A stretch of 33,309 bases of DNA from Ophioceras dolichostomum (lineage: Eukaryota; Ascomycota; Sordariomycetes; Magnaporthales; Ophioceraceae), in assembly GCA_003049485.1 (NCBI GenBank), contig PYST01000378.1:1621-34929 (forward strand), in the 5' to 3' direction. Numbering within the stretch: the first letter of the stretch is position 1; each line of letters starts with the position of its first letter. Below are positions 18,535-28,908 of the stretch, piece by piece. The notes under the pieces are model-generated. The model did no database searches, was not told where the DNA came from, and saw only the letters and a program-made list of their open reading frames with translations. Position numbers and translations under genes: made by a program.

Positions 18535-18976
18535 CCTTAGGGACGGAACCGTAATTTTAACAGCGCGAGAGCTGTCCTGTTAACGACCCAACAGCTGTTC
18601 TTTTTTGCAGGCGATTTGGAGCATGTTAAAGCAAAAACAGGCCAAATTGGTTAAAAAAAAGCAAGTAAAAGGGATGTAAAGTTATATTAGGCTGGTTGTT
18701 AGCGGTCGTCTGTGCCGTTCGGAAAATAAAAAAAAAATTGTATGGGGATTCGAACCCGCAACCTATTTGGCAAAAAGCTCGATTTATACCAAAACGGCTA
18801 ATTAATTTGAAAATTTTAACGCTTTTTGGCTCTATAAAGGTATCGGAATTTGCAACAGCTGTTTCCTAGTAACATGCTCCAAATTGGCTGCAATCAACGA
18901 ACAGGCTGTTTAAGCCTGTTGTGGCCAAAACAGGGCAACTATCGGGCTGTTAAAAAGGGGGGTCCGCCCCCTAAGG
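18535..18976. mobile_element. MITE-like element with ~100-base imperfect TIRs and TA target duplication
   Basis: The 442-base element is bounded by CCTTAGGG...CCCTAAGG and flanked on both sides by TA (18533-18534 and 18977-18978), as expected for insertion by a Tc1/mariner-type transposase. The left arm (18535-18628) and the reverse complement of the right arm (18870-18976) share blocks in the same order: CCTTAGGG, TTTTAACAGC, CCTGTT, CAACAG, CTGTTC, TTGCAG and ATTTGGAGCATGTTA. The interior is AT-rich with several A-runs, unlike the GC-rich surroundings, and has no transposase frame, so it is non-autonomous. The arms are imperfect, suggesting age or point mutation. The middle carries a tRNA-like Pol III box pair, listed separately. 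Confidence 0.8.
18728..18800 (-). other. tRNA-like A box/B box segment inside the MITE
   Basis: On the minus strand TAGCCGTTTTGG (18800-18789) resembles a Pol III A box. GGTTCGAATCC (18756-18746) is a perfect B box at tRNA-like distance. A run of ten T follows at 18737-18728, as in a Pol III terminator. The acceptor and T-stems do not pair properly (three pairs at best in the T-stem), so this is not a functional tRNA. It could be a tRNA-derived remnant or SINE piece. Confidence 0.5.
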
Positions 18977-18978
18977 TA

Positions 18979-19412
18979 CCTACCTACCTACCTAGGTACC
19001 TCTCCTAGGAGGCTACCCGTGAGACATGGTAGTCTCTACTAGGGCGGTGCCTTACTTCTTTTCCTAAATCGTAGGTCTAAATTCATTTATTATCCGTGCT
19101 GCCTTTTCCGGCCTGGAAAATAACACCGGAATCCACATACTGTCGTCGGACTCTGAACATCGAGGCGAGGCGATCTAATCCTATTACCCGTGACCTCAGT
19201 TCGTCCACGGAACCCATCGCCTCCCGCGCACGCTCCTTTCCACCTTTCAATGAGTACATCGTCCTCAGCCTCGGTTTCCATGAACGCAAGCATTTCCTGC
19301 GGGGTTGGGTGGGATGGTGATTATTAGTCTGGAAAGCCGGCCATGCCCGGGTGCCGACAGGGTAGCTACCTACCTAGGTAGTATGTACCTATACCCTAGT
19401 TAATTCCATCGC
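18979..19412. other. Intergenic between the MITE and the amidohydrolase gene, rich in TACCTA words
   Basis: Contains TACCTACCTACCTAGGTACC (18977-19000) and a second group near 19366-19395. No gene is supported; the opposed frames at 19083-19320 have no recognisable features. Confidence 0.5.
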
Positions 19413-21125
19413 CTAAGCCACATAAACAGGCCCATACCCATCCCCCACCCCCCTGACAACGTCCACACTCTGCGCCCTCTCCACCACGCTTCCCATGAAC
19501 TCCGTCCCCGGGTCCGGCAGCGGGATGTTCTTCCAGATGCCCTGGATGCGCCTCGCGGACGCCAGAAACCGCGTCTTCACCGCGCCGTAGTCGCCCACGA
19601 CGAGCTTCCTGTCCTTCTTCACCCACCTCCCGTCCACGAGCACCGACTCGACGTCGCCGACGTTGGCGTGCAGCATCACGGCCGCGACGGGGTCGCTCCA
19701 CCCCAGCATCGGCGTGCCCGCCCCGTCCCACACGACGATATCGGCCTTGGCGCCTACCGCTATGATGCCCAGGTCGTCGCCCCTGCGCAGCGCCAGCGCC
19801 CCGTTGCGGGTCGCGAGCAGGAAAGCCTGGTTCACGGACATGGGGTTGTTGTAGGGGAGCCGCCATCGCTTGAGGACCGCGTCGTACAGCTCGTAGCGCG
19901 CCTGCTGCAGCCAGATGCGCGCCTGCGTGAGGATATCGGTCGAGTAGGTGAAGTGGGTGTCGACTCCGAGGGCGGCCTGGTCCTGCGCGAAGTAGGAGAC
20001 CGGGTGGGTGTGGCCGTAGTGCATCTCGGACTCGGGCGTGATAGAGATGTACTGGTTGGTGGACTTGAGGAGGCTGTAGCCCTGGGTGGTCAGGAAGGAG
20101 GCGTGGGAGAAGACGATGGGGATGGTGATATTGAGGACCTTGAGGGCGTCGAGGTCTTCAGGGGAGTTGGTGACTTTTTTGAGAGGAGAAGGGTTAGCCT
20201 GTTGATGGGGACAATGGGAGCAAGGGAGGACAAGAGGCGGAGACGCAGGGTGGAGGCTGGGGAGACTTGACTTACTGCCCCATGGTCCTTGGAGGGAGTG
20301 CGTGGTGATTGCCGAGACGTTGAACTCTCTGATTCGGGAGGAGGGAGACTCAAGGTTAGCTTCTGCGGATTCCGCGCACATTTCCCCAGAGTCGACAGGA
20401 CTTGCGCCAGCTTACTTCGCCAGATTGATGATGTTGTTGACCTCCCCGACGTTGGGGTTTGGTCCAAAGCCATCATAAGCAACAGCCAGAGTGGTTGGAG
20501 TCCCAGCAAACGATGCGTTCTCCGCGATTTTTCTGAACACGGGGATCAGGTCGGGGATTAATCCCAGAGTCGTATTCTGGAAGGTGAAGCCCCAGAACAC
20601 GCGCGCGCCGCTGTCGATGCAGGCTTTCAGGCCCGCCTCTGAGGTGGCCGTGTCCCATGTGTGGTGTGCGTGGTCCAGAGAGCTGGTCACTCCAGCGTTG
20701 AGCTGCTCGTACAGGCCAGCGAGCTGGCTGATGTAGACGTCCTCGGGGGTCCACTGTCCTGCAGCGGCGAACTGGCCGTACCGCCCGAAGTACTCGATCA
20801 GACTCGTGTTGGAGGCGATCGACTTGTAAGACGTCTGCCAGCCGTGGCGATGTGTGTCGATGAAGCCTGGCGTGATGATCTTGTCGGTCACGTCGACGAC
20901 CTCTGTGCCTGAGGGATAGCTGCTGGGACCGGACCCGGCCGCGTACACGCCTGTGATCCGGTCGTTCTCGACGAGCACGGAGCCGTTGCGGAGGATCTGC
21001 AGGCTCTCAGCGGTCTTGTCGAATGCTATCACGGTTCCGCCGCTGAGGAGGATTGAGGTCGCGCTCGCAGCTCCGAGGAAGAGCGGGAGGAGGGAGGCGG
21101 CGTGTCCTGCTGCGTGCCACCTCAT
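19413..21125 (-). CDS. Amidohydrolase (MTA/SAH deaminase-chlorohydrolase type) with signal peptide
   Basis: Three exons, 21125-20416, 20328-20276 and 20173-19413, give 507 aa. The first donor is GTAAGC and the second GTAAGT; phases 2 and 1 are consistent. The N-terminus (SLLPLFLGAASA) looks like a signal peptide. A composite beta-sandwich start (ILLSGGTVIAFD; LVENDRITGVYA) precedes the TIM barrel: metal motif H-x-H at 92 and 94 (PGFIDTHRHGW), LDHAHHTWD, FSHASF with His278, ITPESEMHYGHTHP, and LGVDTHFTY with Asp326. The closing part (LGIIAVGAKADIVVWD, VLVDGRWV) is the usual amidohydrolase C-terminal beta segment. The family hydrolyses ring amines or amides such as deaminated purines or triazines with one divalent metal; the substrate here is unknown. 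A secretory N-terminus is unusual for deaminases of this type, which are generally cytosolic. There is no metabolic partner next to it. Confidence 0.88.
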
Positions 21126-21279
21126 CTTGACTGCTCGCTTGCCGGAACTGAAGGGTTGGACCAGTATTGTCGAGGCAGTTGAGAGATTCTTGCCGAGGAA
21201 GAGGACAAGGAGCTGGACAGCAGCAGGTGGACAGGAGGCCAGCGGGAAGACTCGCCATCACGTCGGACTCAACGGGGAG

Positions 21280-21287
21280 TTATATAG
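21280..21287 (-). promoter_or_regulatory. TATA box of the amidohydrolase gene
   Basis: The minus strand reads CTATATAA about 155-162 bases before the ATG at 21125. Confidence 0.6.
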
Positions 21288-23261
21288 CCCCTCCGATGTC
21301 GCTTGCCTCTGGTTCCTTGCCAGGCAGGAAGATGAGGAGAGAGCTCTGTCCCGCTCGTCCCCCCCTGCTCTTCCGAGAATGTCAACTGGATTCCACCCAT
21401 CCTGTCGTCCTTGGCAGGTCACGATGCGTGGACACGAGTTGTTAAGCTTAGTCCACAAGAACCCACCTGTCCGGCTCTGGGCCCCAGAGGAACCCCACTT
21501 CGCTGGAGAGCTTTGTCCCCTTCCCTGCCGAAGAGCTACTAATAAAAACCAGGATAGCGCGAATAACAACAACGGAATGGGGAGGGAAGGCGTTACATTC
21601 GTCCTGCGAGTAGCTCACCAAGCTAATAAAACGATGCAGTTGTCATGTCAGAATATGTCAGACACGATCCAACCGACATTTTCCCATGACGACAATTCGT
21701 GGTTCGCCCGTGTTTGCGAGCGGAGAAACCGTCCATTTAGAATGCTGCCGTGTGTTGTTAGTCGTGCGGCCGCATGTCGAACTCTCCACTCCCAGCGCTT
21801 CCCGCACCTCCCGGTCGAACCCCGCTTGCTGGCCCTGGAAATCCCCAGCCGTCCTTGCAGGAAGACAGTTGAGGAGCAAGTACACTGGAATTGATATTGG
21901 ACGCAGGATCCCGTCCGCTCGACTTCCCAAAGTTCAAAAGCTCCTTGCTAACCTGGACGTTATGCTTGGCATCAATATTTCCAATATGGGACACAAAGCC
22001 TCGAACACAAGCTTGTTTGCTTGGCGCTCACATTCTCAAGCTTCTTCCGGCTCTTCCCCGCTTTAGAGGAGCGGAGATGCGGGTCAGGCCAGCAAGCACA
22101 GTCCGAGTTCTGTCGGATCCGATGGAGATGTAAACGCCGAAAAATGACGGTAGTGGATCGTGGGGCTTAATAATGCTAAACATTGCCATCCATAATCCTC
22201 GCGCTGGTGATGGCGGCCATGGGAGCATCGGTGGGAGTCACATGGCTTATCCTCCCAATTCCCACCCAAATGTGCTCTGTCTGTGGAAAATTTGCCGCAA
22301 TGCGACACAATGTCGTCACACCGTCGGTCAGGAGCCGTTGAAGTCAGATACCTAGGTATCTGGTAGGTACCTGTGCCTCGCTCTTCGCCATTTGCACGTA
22401 AGCGCGAAGTAGACCCATGATCGTGGTAGCCAAGCAAAACCCGTCGAGGCACGATTCATACCGACGTCGCGAAATTATATTCTCGGATCTGCTGCCATTC
22501 TTTCCATCTCACTAGAACCTCTCTAGTCATCAATGACATCCCGCCGGCCCGCCCATCGGCCTATGATGGACACTGCTGGGTCACGTCGATGCTTGCGCGA
22601 CTGATGTTCGATCGCGCTCATCACTCAGCATCGGCGTCCGCCAAGGTGGGGGATCCGAGCCAATCTCGCCTATCCTAGGCAGCTTTGAAGGCTGGAGCGC
22701 TGCAAAGAAGCGTAAGTCGCTGGCGCCGACCCAGAATGGCATACAACTGCTCGATCTGGGAGACTTGCCCATCTTGGAAGTCTGCCAAGATACCCGACTT
22801 ACTTCACCTATGTCTCCTTCCACCAACCCAATCGAGAAGTATTCCCGCAACAGACCGTAGCTGATCTGATGAAGCGAGGCCTTTCACATGAGTATCCCAG
22901 CAATTCTGAGCTTACCTACAGGTGGACATTAGCGAAGGAATTAGCAGGTAGAATAAGGGGCAAGCATTAACTGCAGCGAATGAGCGTCAAGGTGTACAGT
23001 GGTGTCGCGCACATGGCCCGCGCCTCCCCGCGCCGCCCCGCTCTCAATTGTCCCCTCGAGCTCATCCGTCAGATCTTCATGATCACGCAACCCTGACAAA
23101 TCAATCGAATCGGCACCACAACCTCGGGAAAAAGTAAACTTTCTCGCAAACGACCTCACCTCATCTACTCCACTGTAATCCGAAAGCTCGTCGCTCTCTA
23201 CTACACCGAATCATCTTGGCAATTTACCTAATAAGTAAGACCAATCGTATTCATCATCAGA
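21288..23261. other. Divergent intergenic region (about 2 kb), no supported gene
   Basis: Lies between the amidohydrolase promoter and the GST gene. A 313-codon plus-strand frame (20953-21894) overlaps the 5' part of the amidohydrolase in antisense and is Arg/Ser/Pro-rich without motifs, so it was not accepted. A perfect 18-base palindrome occurs at 22345-22362. The last ~150 bases should contain the GST promoter. Confidence 0.5.
22345..22362. repeat. 18-base perfect palindrome with TACCTAGGTA core
   Basis: CAGATACCTAGGTATCTG equals its own reverse complement. TACCTAGGTA-type words recur between genes across the window (near 7740, 10855, 14469, 17855, 18985, 19372 and 25840). Confidence 0.85.
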
Positions 23262-23469
23262 ATGGCCACGCAACGCCCGGCCCCATCCACCGTCGCCCAG
23301 CACCTCGCCAGCTCTCCCGAGTCCTGGCACGGCAAGGTCGCCGTCGACGGGCCCTTCCCGCCCGAGAAGGGCCGCTACCGGCTCTACATCGGTGAGAGAG
23401 CATTGCCCCACCTCACTCCGGACTTCGAAACACCCACCCACCCCGCAGCACCTACCTGATCCCGTCGCG

Positions 23470-23505
<36 letters not shown>

Positions 23506-24505
23506 CTATCATCCCTCACTAACCAACAAAACCCAAAACACAAAACCAGGCCTATTCTGCCCCTTCGCCCACCGCGTCAACCTCGTGCGCCACCTCAAAG
23601 GCCTCCAAGACATCATCCCCCTCACCGTGGTAAAGCCCTACCCAAAGGGCGACGAGCACGGCTGGCCGGGCTGGCAGTTCGCCTCCACCCCCGACGAGTA
23701 CCCCGGCGCGGACCCGGACCCCTTGTTCGGCGCCAAGTACCTGCACGAGCTCTACTTCAAGGCTGACCCGGCCTACAAGGGCCGCTACAGCGTGCCCGTC
23801 CTGTGGGACGCCGTCTCCAACACGATCGTCAACAACGAGTCCGCCGAGCTGCTGCGCGACCTGCAGACGTCCTTCGACTCCTTTCTTCCGCCCCAGTTGC
23901 GGTCCTTCACGCTCTACCCGGATCACCTGCGTGAGGCAATAGACGCCCACGCACCCTGGCTCCAGTACGGCCTCAACTCGGGCGTCTACCGCGCCGGATT
24001 CGCGCCATCGCAGGCGGAGTACGACGCCCAGGTGCCCATCGTGTTTGCGGCGCTCAACCGGCTCGAGAGGCTCATCTCCCACTCCGCACCCACAGGCCAG
24101 TACGTCCTAGGCCCGCAGCTCACGGAGCTCGACATCCGCGCGTACACGAGCGTCGTGCGATTCGACGCGGTGTACGTGCAGCACTTCAAGTGCAACCTGG
24201 CGACTATCCGCCACGGCTACCCGGTCATCCACAACTGGATGAAGGGGCTGTACTGGAGCGAGGAGTACCCGTGCTTCAGGGACACGACGGACTTCAGGCA
24301 TATAAAGGAGAATTACACGAAGAGCCATACAGATATCAACCCGAGGGGTATCACGCCGATGGGGCCGTGGCCGGTGGTTGAGAAGGGTGTGGTTGTGGGC
24401 GGGGAGGCGAGGGCTGGGATCGCGCCTGGACGGGTGGACATGCCTGAGGTGGTGGAGGCTGAGAGGGCGTTGGATGAGAAGTTTGGGGAGATGGTGTTGG
24501 CTTGA
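23262..24505 (+). CDS. Glutathione S-transferase, ECM4/omega type (glutathionyl-hydroquinone reductase-like)
   Basis: Two exons, 23262-23391 and 23550-24505 (donor ATCG|GTGAGA, acceptor ACCAG|GC), encode 361 aa. The thioredoxin-fold domain carries the catalytic cysteine in GLFCPFAHR (Cys47), with the active-site loop starting exactly at the intron. VNNESAELLR is the glutathione-contacting segment. The all-alpha domain follows with GVYRAGFAPSQAEYDAQV and the typical LDIRAYTSVVRFDAVYVQHFK. This layout and length match fungal ECM4-type enzymes, which use a cysteine to reduce glutathionyl-hydroquinones or dehydroascorbate-like substrates in the cytosol. The exact substrate is not determinable. 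The family's usual CPWAHR is CPFAHR here. The intron holds a (CAT)n microsatellite. Confidence 0.92.
23470..23505 (+). repeat. (CAT)n microsatellite in the GST intron
   Basis: About eleven CAT units in a row inside the single intron of the GST gene. The minus-strand poly-Asp frame across it is only a by-product. Confidence 0.9.
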
Positions 24506-26090
24506 GGAGGAGGGCGAGGAGGACTCCCGACCGTCGGTCGTTGACGTGTGATTCTTTCTGCACGTGTGAGCGAGTCTATTCTTGTTTGTCCTTCTACTCC
24601 CTCCTTCTCTTTTTTCCGCCCATCCAGCGAAGGAGAAAAAAACGAGAAAGTCGACGCGTGGCGAAGGCGTTCATGCCGGAGTAGCTGCACGGCGGGCCGG
24701 TCCGCCGTCGGAGCTAGGTCGTACATGCGCCATCGGGCCTAAGTGAAGCGGCGCGGGCCGTGGCGAGGAAGAGTCGTCGCCCGCCACATTATCTTTCTGC
24801 AGCTGTGAACGGGTTTCTCCGGGGACGTTCTGACACTCTCGTCGCTTTCATCGCTCGTGGTAATGTGCTTTACAGCGTGCATCTTCTCGGATGATTACAT
24901 GCAAACGTGACCGATCGCTCAGTGTTGGTGCTACGAATCGTCTTCTTCAGGCCATCGCGGCCCGAATGACCTGATGGGGTGCTTACTTGAGTCTATGGCA
25001 CGCGTCGCTCCAGGGCCGGGCACTGGATGGGCGCGAAGCGGTGAAGACTACGCCGCTGCGATGCATTGTCAGCAAACACCCAACAGAGAAGCACATCCCA
25101 TGGTTCCTGGTTATCATATCTCGTGTCCGGATTGCAGCGACTCTGTTCCGACCAAATCGGAGTTTGAACTGCTCTTTTGGGACACACACGAAGCACAGAC
25201 AGGCCAGGAGGCCATGTGAGCAGAACCACTCCCTCGACGATCTGCTACGCCAAGATGTCGTCTCTGACGCCTACAGTTGACGACACAACGACAGGCTGAC
25301 TCTTGTTCACCAAGTCTCTCGTCGAGGACGTCGAAGTCGTCTGTGAATCCGACCGATCCGTCTTATTAAGCGGTTATTTGGGACTGTTTTTGCGTCTCGC
25401 TGCCTGCGTTTGAGCCAAATCGAGCTGGACTTTCCCCCATATGCCAACTTCGTATATTACGGGTCGGCTTTGGCTCGCTCCCTATGCAACGATTGGCCTG
25501 TGCCGCTACCCATTGGCCAATCGATGCCTCGCTAGGAAGCGGATGACTTGTGCCGGACCGCCTCGAGGTCACTATACAAGCCGAACTGCGCGGGTCTCTG
25601 TGTCCCTCCTTGCGGTCATGGCCACCAGGTGCAACAGTCCTACGGGAAGCAGGTAAACGGACTGCGGCCCGCCCGGAACGCTAGGGTCTTGGTCTCCGTC
25701 CCGAGCTTCCGATATTGCATCGATACCGACAGGGCTGCAGGCCTGCAGTCTCCCCGGGTCTAAACCATTCAAATGCTGAAATATCCGAGTACGTAAGCTG
25801 GGTGAGACGGTCTGGCCTCTCGCATCTAGAAGCACCAATAGGTACCTCTAAATGCATCACGAGGCTATGGGTAGTGTTGCGGCACGAGCTCTAGCAAGCC
25901 GGCATCCAATGAGTAAGTTTCGGTGACCCGGTCCGCCTAGCCCGCCCGCCGCCATATACGGTGTCGTTCGAGTGGCCTTGACGATCTGCTTGTGTCGTGT
26001 AAGAGCCGCGCTTTGTTGTCAGAGGCAGGCGGCCGGTCATTATCCTGGACGAGTCGGAGGATAGTAGGGTATCCCGTGGGACTCTCCGTC
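24506..26090. other. Intergenic (about 1.6 kb), no supported gene
   Basis: Short overlapping frames on both strands near 24974-25840 have no domain, signal peptide or compositional support. A TAGGTACCTCT word occurs near 25840. No RNA genes were recognised. Confidence 0.5.
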
Positions 26091-26098
26091 TATAAAAG
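26091..26098 (+). promoter_or_regulatory. TATA box of the eight-cysteine secreted protein gene
   Basis: TATAAAAG lies 143-150 bases before the ATG at 26241. It is the best TATA consensus in the window. Confidence 0.7.
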
Positions 26099-26240
26099 GA
26101 GCGTCGAGTCCCCTCGTGATTGCGTCAAGATACCAGAAGCCATCGCCACTGACAACTTCCGAACTCGTCTCTCTAAATTGCCCTCCATCGCCACACGCCA
26201 GTCTCCGCTCGCGCCCACTACTACCCTTTTACTCGTTGAA

Positions 26241-26695
26241 ATGGTTCGATTCGCCTCCGCCGCTGTTGCCCTCGCCGCCCTCTCCGGGCAGGCCCTCGCT
26301 CAGATCGGCACGAACTGCACCCAGGGCCAGTTCTACTGCGGCTGGCACCTCCTCAGCGGCTCTGGTGCCGGTATGGCGCCCCAAAGCCCCCTTCTCGCAG
26401 TACACTATACCGCCTCACCCACCACCCTCGAAAAGTTACTAACAGGAGCTCAAATCTGTGACCGCTTATTTCAGTCTTCGACCTCTGGAAGGGCCGCATC
26501 GACGCCGCGCTCACGACCCGGGGTCTCCCAACGGACGGGAACCACGAGTACAACACCCTGTTCTGGTGCCTTAGCCCGCCGAACCTGGTCGTCGACGAGT
26601 TCTGCCCCGCCACTACCGGCCGCGTCTGCCAGCCGTCGACGGCCCAGTACTGCGGCCTCGGTGTCACTTCCAACGACTGCTGCGGGCCGGCTTGA
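26241..26695 (+). CDS. Small secreted eight-cysteine protein (116 aa)
   Basis: Two exons, 26241-26370 and 26475-26695, give 116 aa (donor GCCG|GTATGG, acceptor TTTCAG|TC). The signal peptide is MVRFASAAVALAALSGQALA, cleavage before QIGTNC. The mature part has eight cysteines: TNC, FYCGWHLL, FWCLS, EFCPA, RVCQ, QYCGLG and a C-terminal NDCCGPA. The even count and closing CC pair fit a disulfide-bonded extracellular protein. The N-CTQGQ-x2-YCGWHLL start recalls a layout I have seen in predicted secreted proteins of plant-associated ascomycetes; this is memory, not a search. The intron removes an in-frame read-through that would otherwise make a Pro/Arg-rich tail, and the second exon alone restores all C-terminal cysteines. 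A strong TATA box precedes it. Confidence 0.78.
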
Positions 26696-27631
26696 GGAGA
26701 CCGGAACGGGAAGGAAGCTTTTCGGCTGCTGACCGAAAAGCGCTTTCTCCAGACTACCTACCCGGTGGCCTGCGCCTATGGGTCGGTACATTCGATAATC
26801 GTGGCAGGTGAAAAGTATGGTGGCGTGATGGGAGCCGGTGGATGTGCCCGAGCGAACAGGGTGTGGGACGCCATCCAGATGGTGGGGCGGTGACGATGGC
26901 TTGAGACTGAGGCTTTTTCTTCTTCTCTTACACAGCTCCTATTTACTAGGCACCTGGGGAGGTAGTATACGGGATTTTTTCAATGCAACCAACAGTGCTG
27001 GCCAGCAACACCTATTGCTTTTCCAACCGCTCTGCCCGCAAGTGAATAATCCTGTGGCTTTCCTGGTTTTTATTACCGGTTGGGGCTAGGAACCTGATTC
27101 TTTTTACGCGACTACGTCTTGGCCGAGTCCGTCACCTTTTTATGCGTATCGTTCTCCTCTCCTGGATTGTGTAACTACTAGTACTATGGGTCCAATTACG
27201 ACCTCCTAATTCCTAGTTAATTGCCATTGTCAGTACGCACTTAATATCCATACACCCCCTTTGTTTACGATGGTCCTTGTTGATACCGACGAGTTACTTC
27301 TACGACCCCTTCAACTAACCGATTGTTCTGCTCCTGCTAGAAGTCGTTTCTTGTTACTTTTCCCGCTTCTTCTTCCGTACACAGTCGTGGGTTTAAAAGG
27401 GTGGCTTCGCACCCTGCGTGTGCTGGTCTGTCGTCTTCGTCCATCACCTCTACTCAACAACACCCATTCTCGGGCCAGCCAAAGTAGCCACACACTTGGC
27501 GTACACGCTTCGAATCAAGCACTTGGGAAGCCCTCACTACCTGCCACCTACCCGACAGAGCGGATCGTCCTTCATCCTCACTCATAAGCGCCCCATCTGC
27601 GTCTGCAAGCGCCCTCCCTCGATTCATCAAC
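26696..27631. other. Intergenic between the eight-cysteine protein and the membrane protein genes
   Basis: About 0.94 kb containing the 3' region of the secreted-protein gene and the leader of the next gene. A TTTAAAAGG at about 27391 could be a distant TATA-like element. No further gene is supported. Confidence 0.45.
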
Positions 27632-28426
27632 ATGGAGGCTTCCCGCTCGAAGGCATTGGGGGACTGGTTTGCAGTCCTCGCAATCTTCGCTGCCGTCCTG
27701 GCTGCTCTTTTCTTGGTCGCTTTAGCTCTCACAGGCATCCCCTCAGTGGAGCATTTCGTCGTGCCAGTCACCGATATGCCAGTGGTAAGTCGTCTCAAGC
27801 TAATTAACCATCTATCCACCCTCCATTGTCTAGCCCTGGCTCTTCAGCTAATGGCCCTAGAGAAACAAAACAACAAGATCTTTGCTGACATCCCCCCCTA
27901 GGTCCTATTCTCTGCCGTGGTGACGACAGTGTACATCACGCGGCCTGCCGGAAGTCTTGGCCCCACGATCGTGCTGTTTGGAGCCTACATCCTGCTCGCC
28001 GCCGCCGCCACTTTCAGATTCGGGTACCACAACTTCGGCCGATGGGCCCAGGAGAAGGAGGCGCGCGCTGCCGAGACTGGGGAGGTTGTGTGCCGGCATC
28101 CATCGGAGCTGAAAAGCGATGCTGGCTCGATCTGCAGGCTGCCAAGTATCCGGGCCTTTACACCCGCACTCTACTGTGCTCTGGCGGTCGCGCTGTAAGT
28201 CCAGTTCCCTCTTGATGAAAGATATGCCCACCATAGGTGCTGTCAATGGAAGAAACACATCCAAAACTAACCAATTTGCCGTGCAAGAATCTGTGAGATC
28301 GGCGTTTGCTTCGCTCGCGGTGGTGTTTTCGAGATTTGGAGTGGCCAAGGTCCAACGCTCCCAGTGGCCTCCCGAGCGCACTGTCGTGCCGTCGAGCGAT
28401 CAGCCGCCGCAACGGCGCGAGTATGA
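27632..28426 (+). CDS. Small multi-span membrane protein TMP-1 (194 aa), tandem family member 1
   Basis: Three exons: 27632-27784, 27902-28194 and 28288-28426. Donors are GTAAGT (twice), acceptors CCTAG and GCAAG, and an AACTAACC branch-like site precedes the last exon. The product has about four hydrophobic helices: LAIFAAVLAALFLVALAL (exon 1), VLFSAVVTTVYI, TIVLFGAYILLAAAATF, and ALYCALAVALICEIGVCF spanning the second junction. Between helices 3 and 4 is a polar loop with two cysteines. It ends in a Ser/Ala/Arg-rich tail. Exon structure matches TMP-2: intron 1 in phase 0, intron 2 in phase 2, similar exon lengths. Without the second splice the frame would stop at the TAA formed by the donor itself. 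I recognise no transporter or receptor family. Confidence 0.7.
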
Positions 28427-28908
28427 TGCTTTTTACTTGTGAAGATGGGACATCAGAGAAACGCGTGCGTCAAGGTAGAATCCAGCTTGTGGGGAGAAAC
28501 ATGTGGATGCACCTTAGTTTATCTCATCTAGGTAGCTTTCATTGATATTTTATTTCTTTGCTATTGTGGTGCGCCGCTTTATATTTCATCTTCTGTGCTC
28601 CCTCTAGAGTGCCTTGTGTGAGTTTGGAGCTTACATAATTTTCGTGGATACGGAAGCTACACTCCACAAGCTGCCAGTGCACCTCACCTCTCGATCTCTT
28701 CACTTTCACTATCAGTTTCCGGGCTCTCATCAATCATCTCGCAATCAAACAACAACTTGTCACCCCGGCGCCTCTACTAGGAGCATTCCCGCACTACCAA
28801 GACTGCATTGAACGATCAATCTCATTCTTCTCTCAACAGAACCCAAGCTTTTCGGTCTCTCTCTCCATCACCCAAAAAAGGCCTACCATATCGGCCCCTC
28901 CAGCCAAG
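28427..28908. other. Spacer between TMP-1 and TMP-2
   Basis: About 0.48 kb with the 3' end of TMP-1 and a CT/CA-rich leader before TMP-2 (28690-28905), typical of fungal pyrimidine-rich promoters. No extra gene was seen. Confidence 0.5.

Noticed and set aside
18738..18800. Functional tRNA gene
   Set aside because: B box is perfect, but the T-stem and acceptor stem do not pair; treated as a tRNA-like remnant.
20953..21894. 313-codon plus-strand frame
   Set aside because: Overlaps the amidohydrolase start in antisense, then crosses its TATA box region; no recognisable motif.
23211..23543. Poly-Asp minus-strand frame
   Set aside because: Produced by the (CAT)n microsatellite in the GST intron.
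8801..24505. Secondary-metabolite gene cluster
   Set aside because: A P450 and a GST are present, but there is no PKS, NRPS, terpene synthase or other core enzyme and the genes are far apart.
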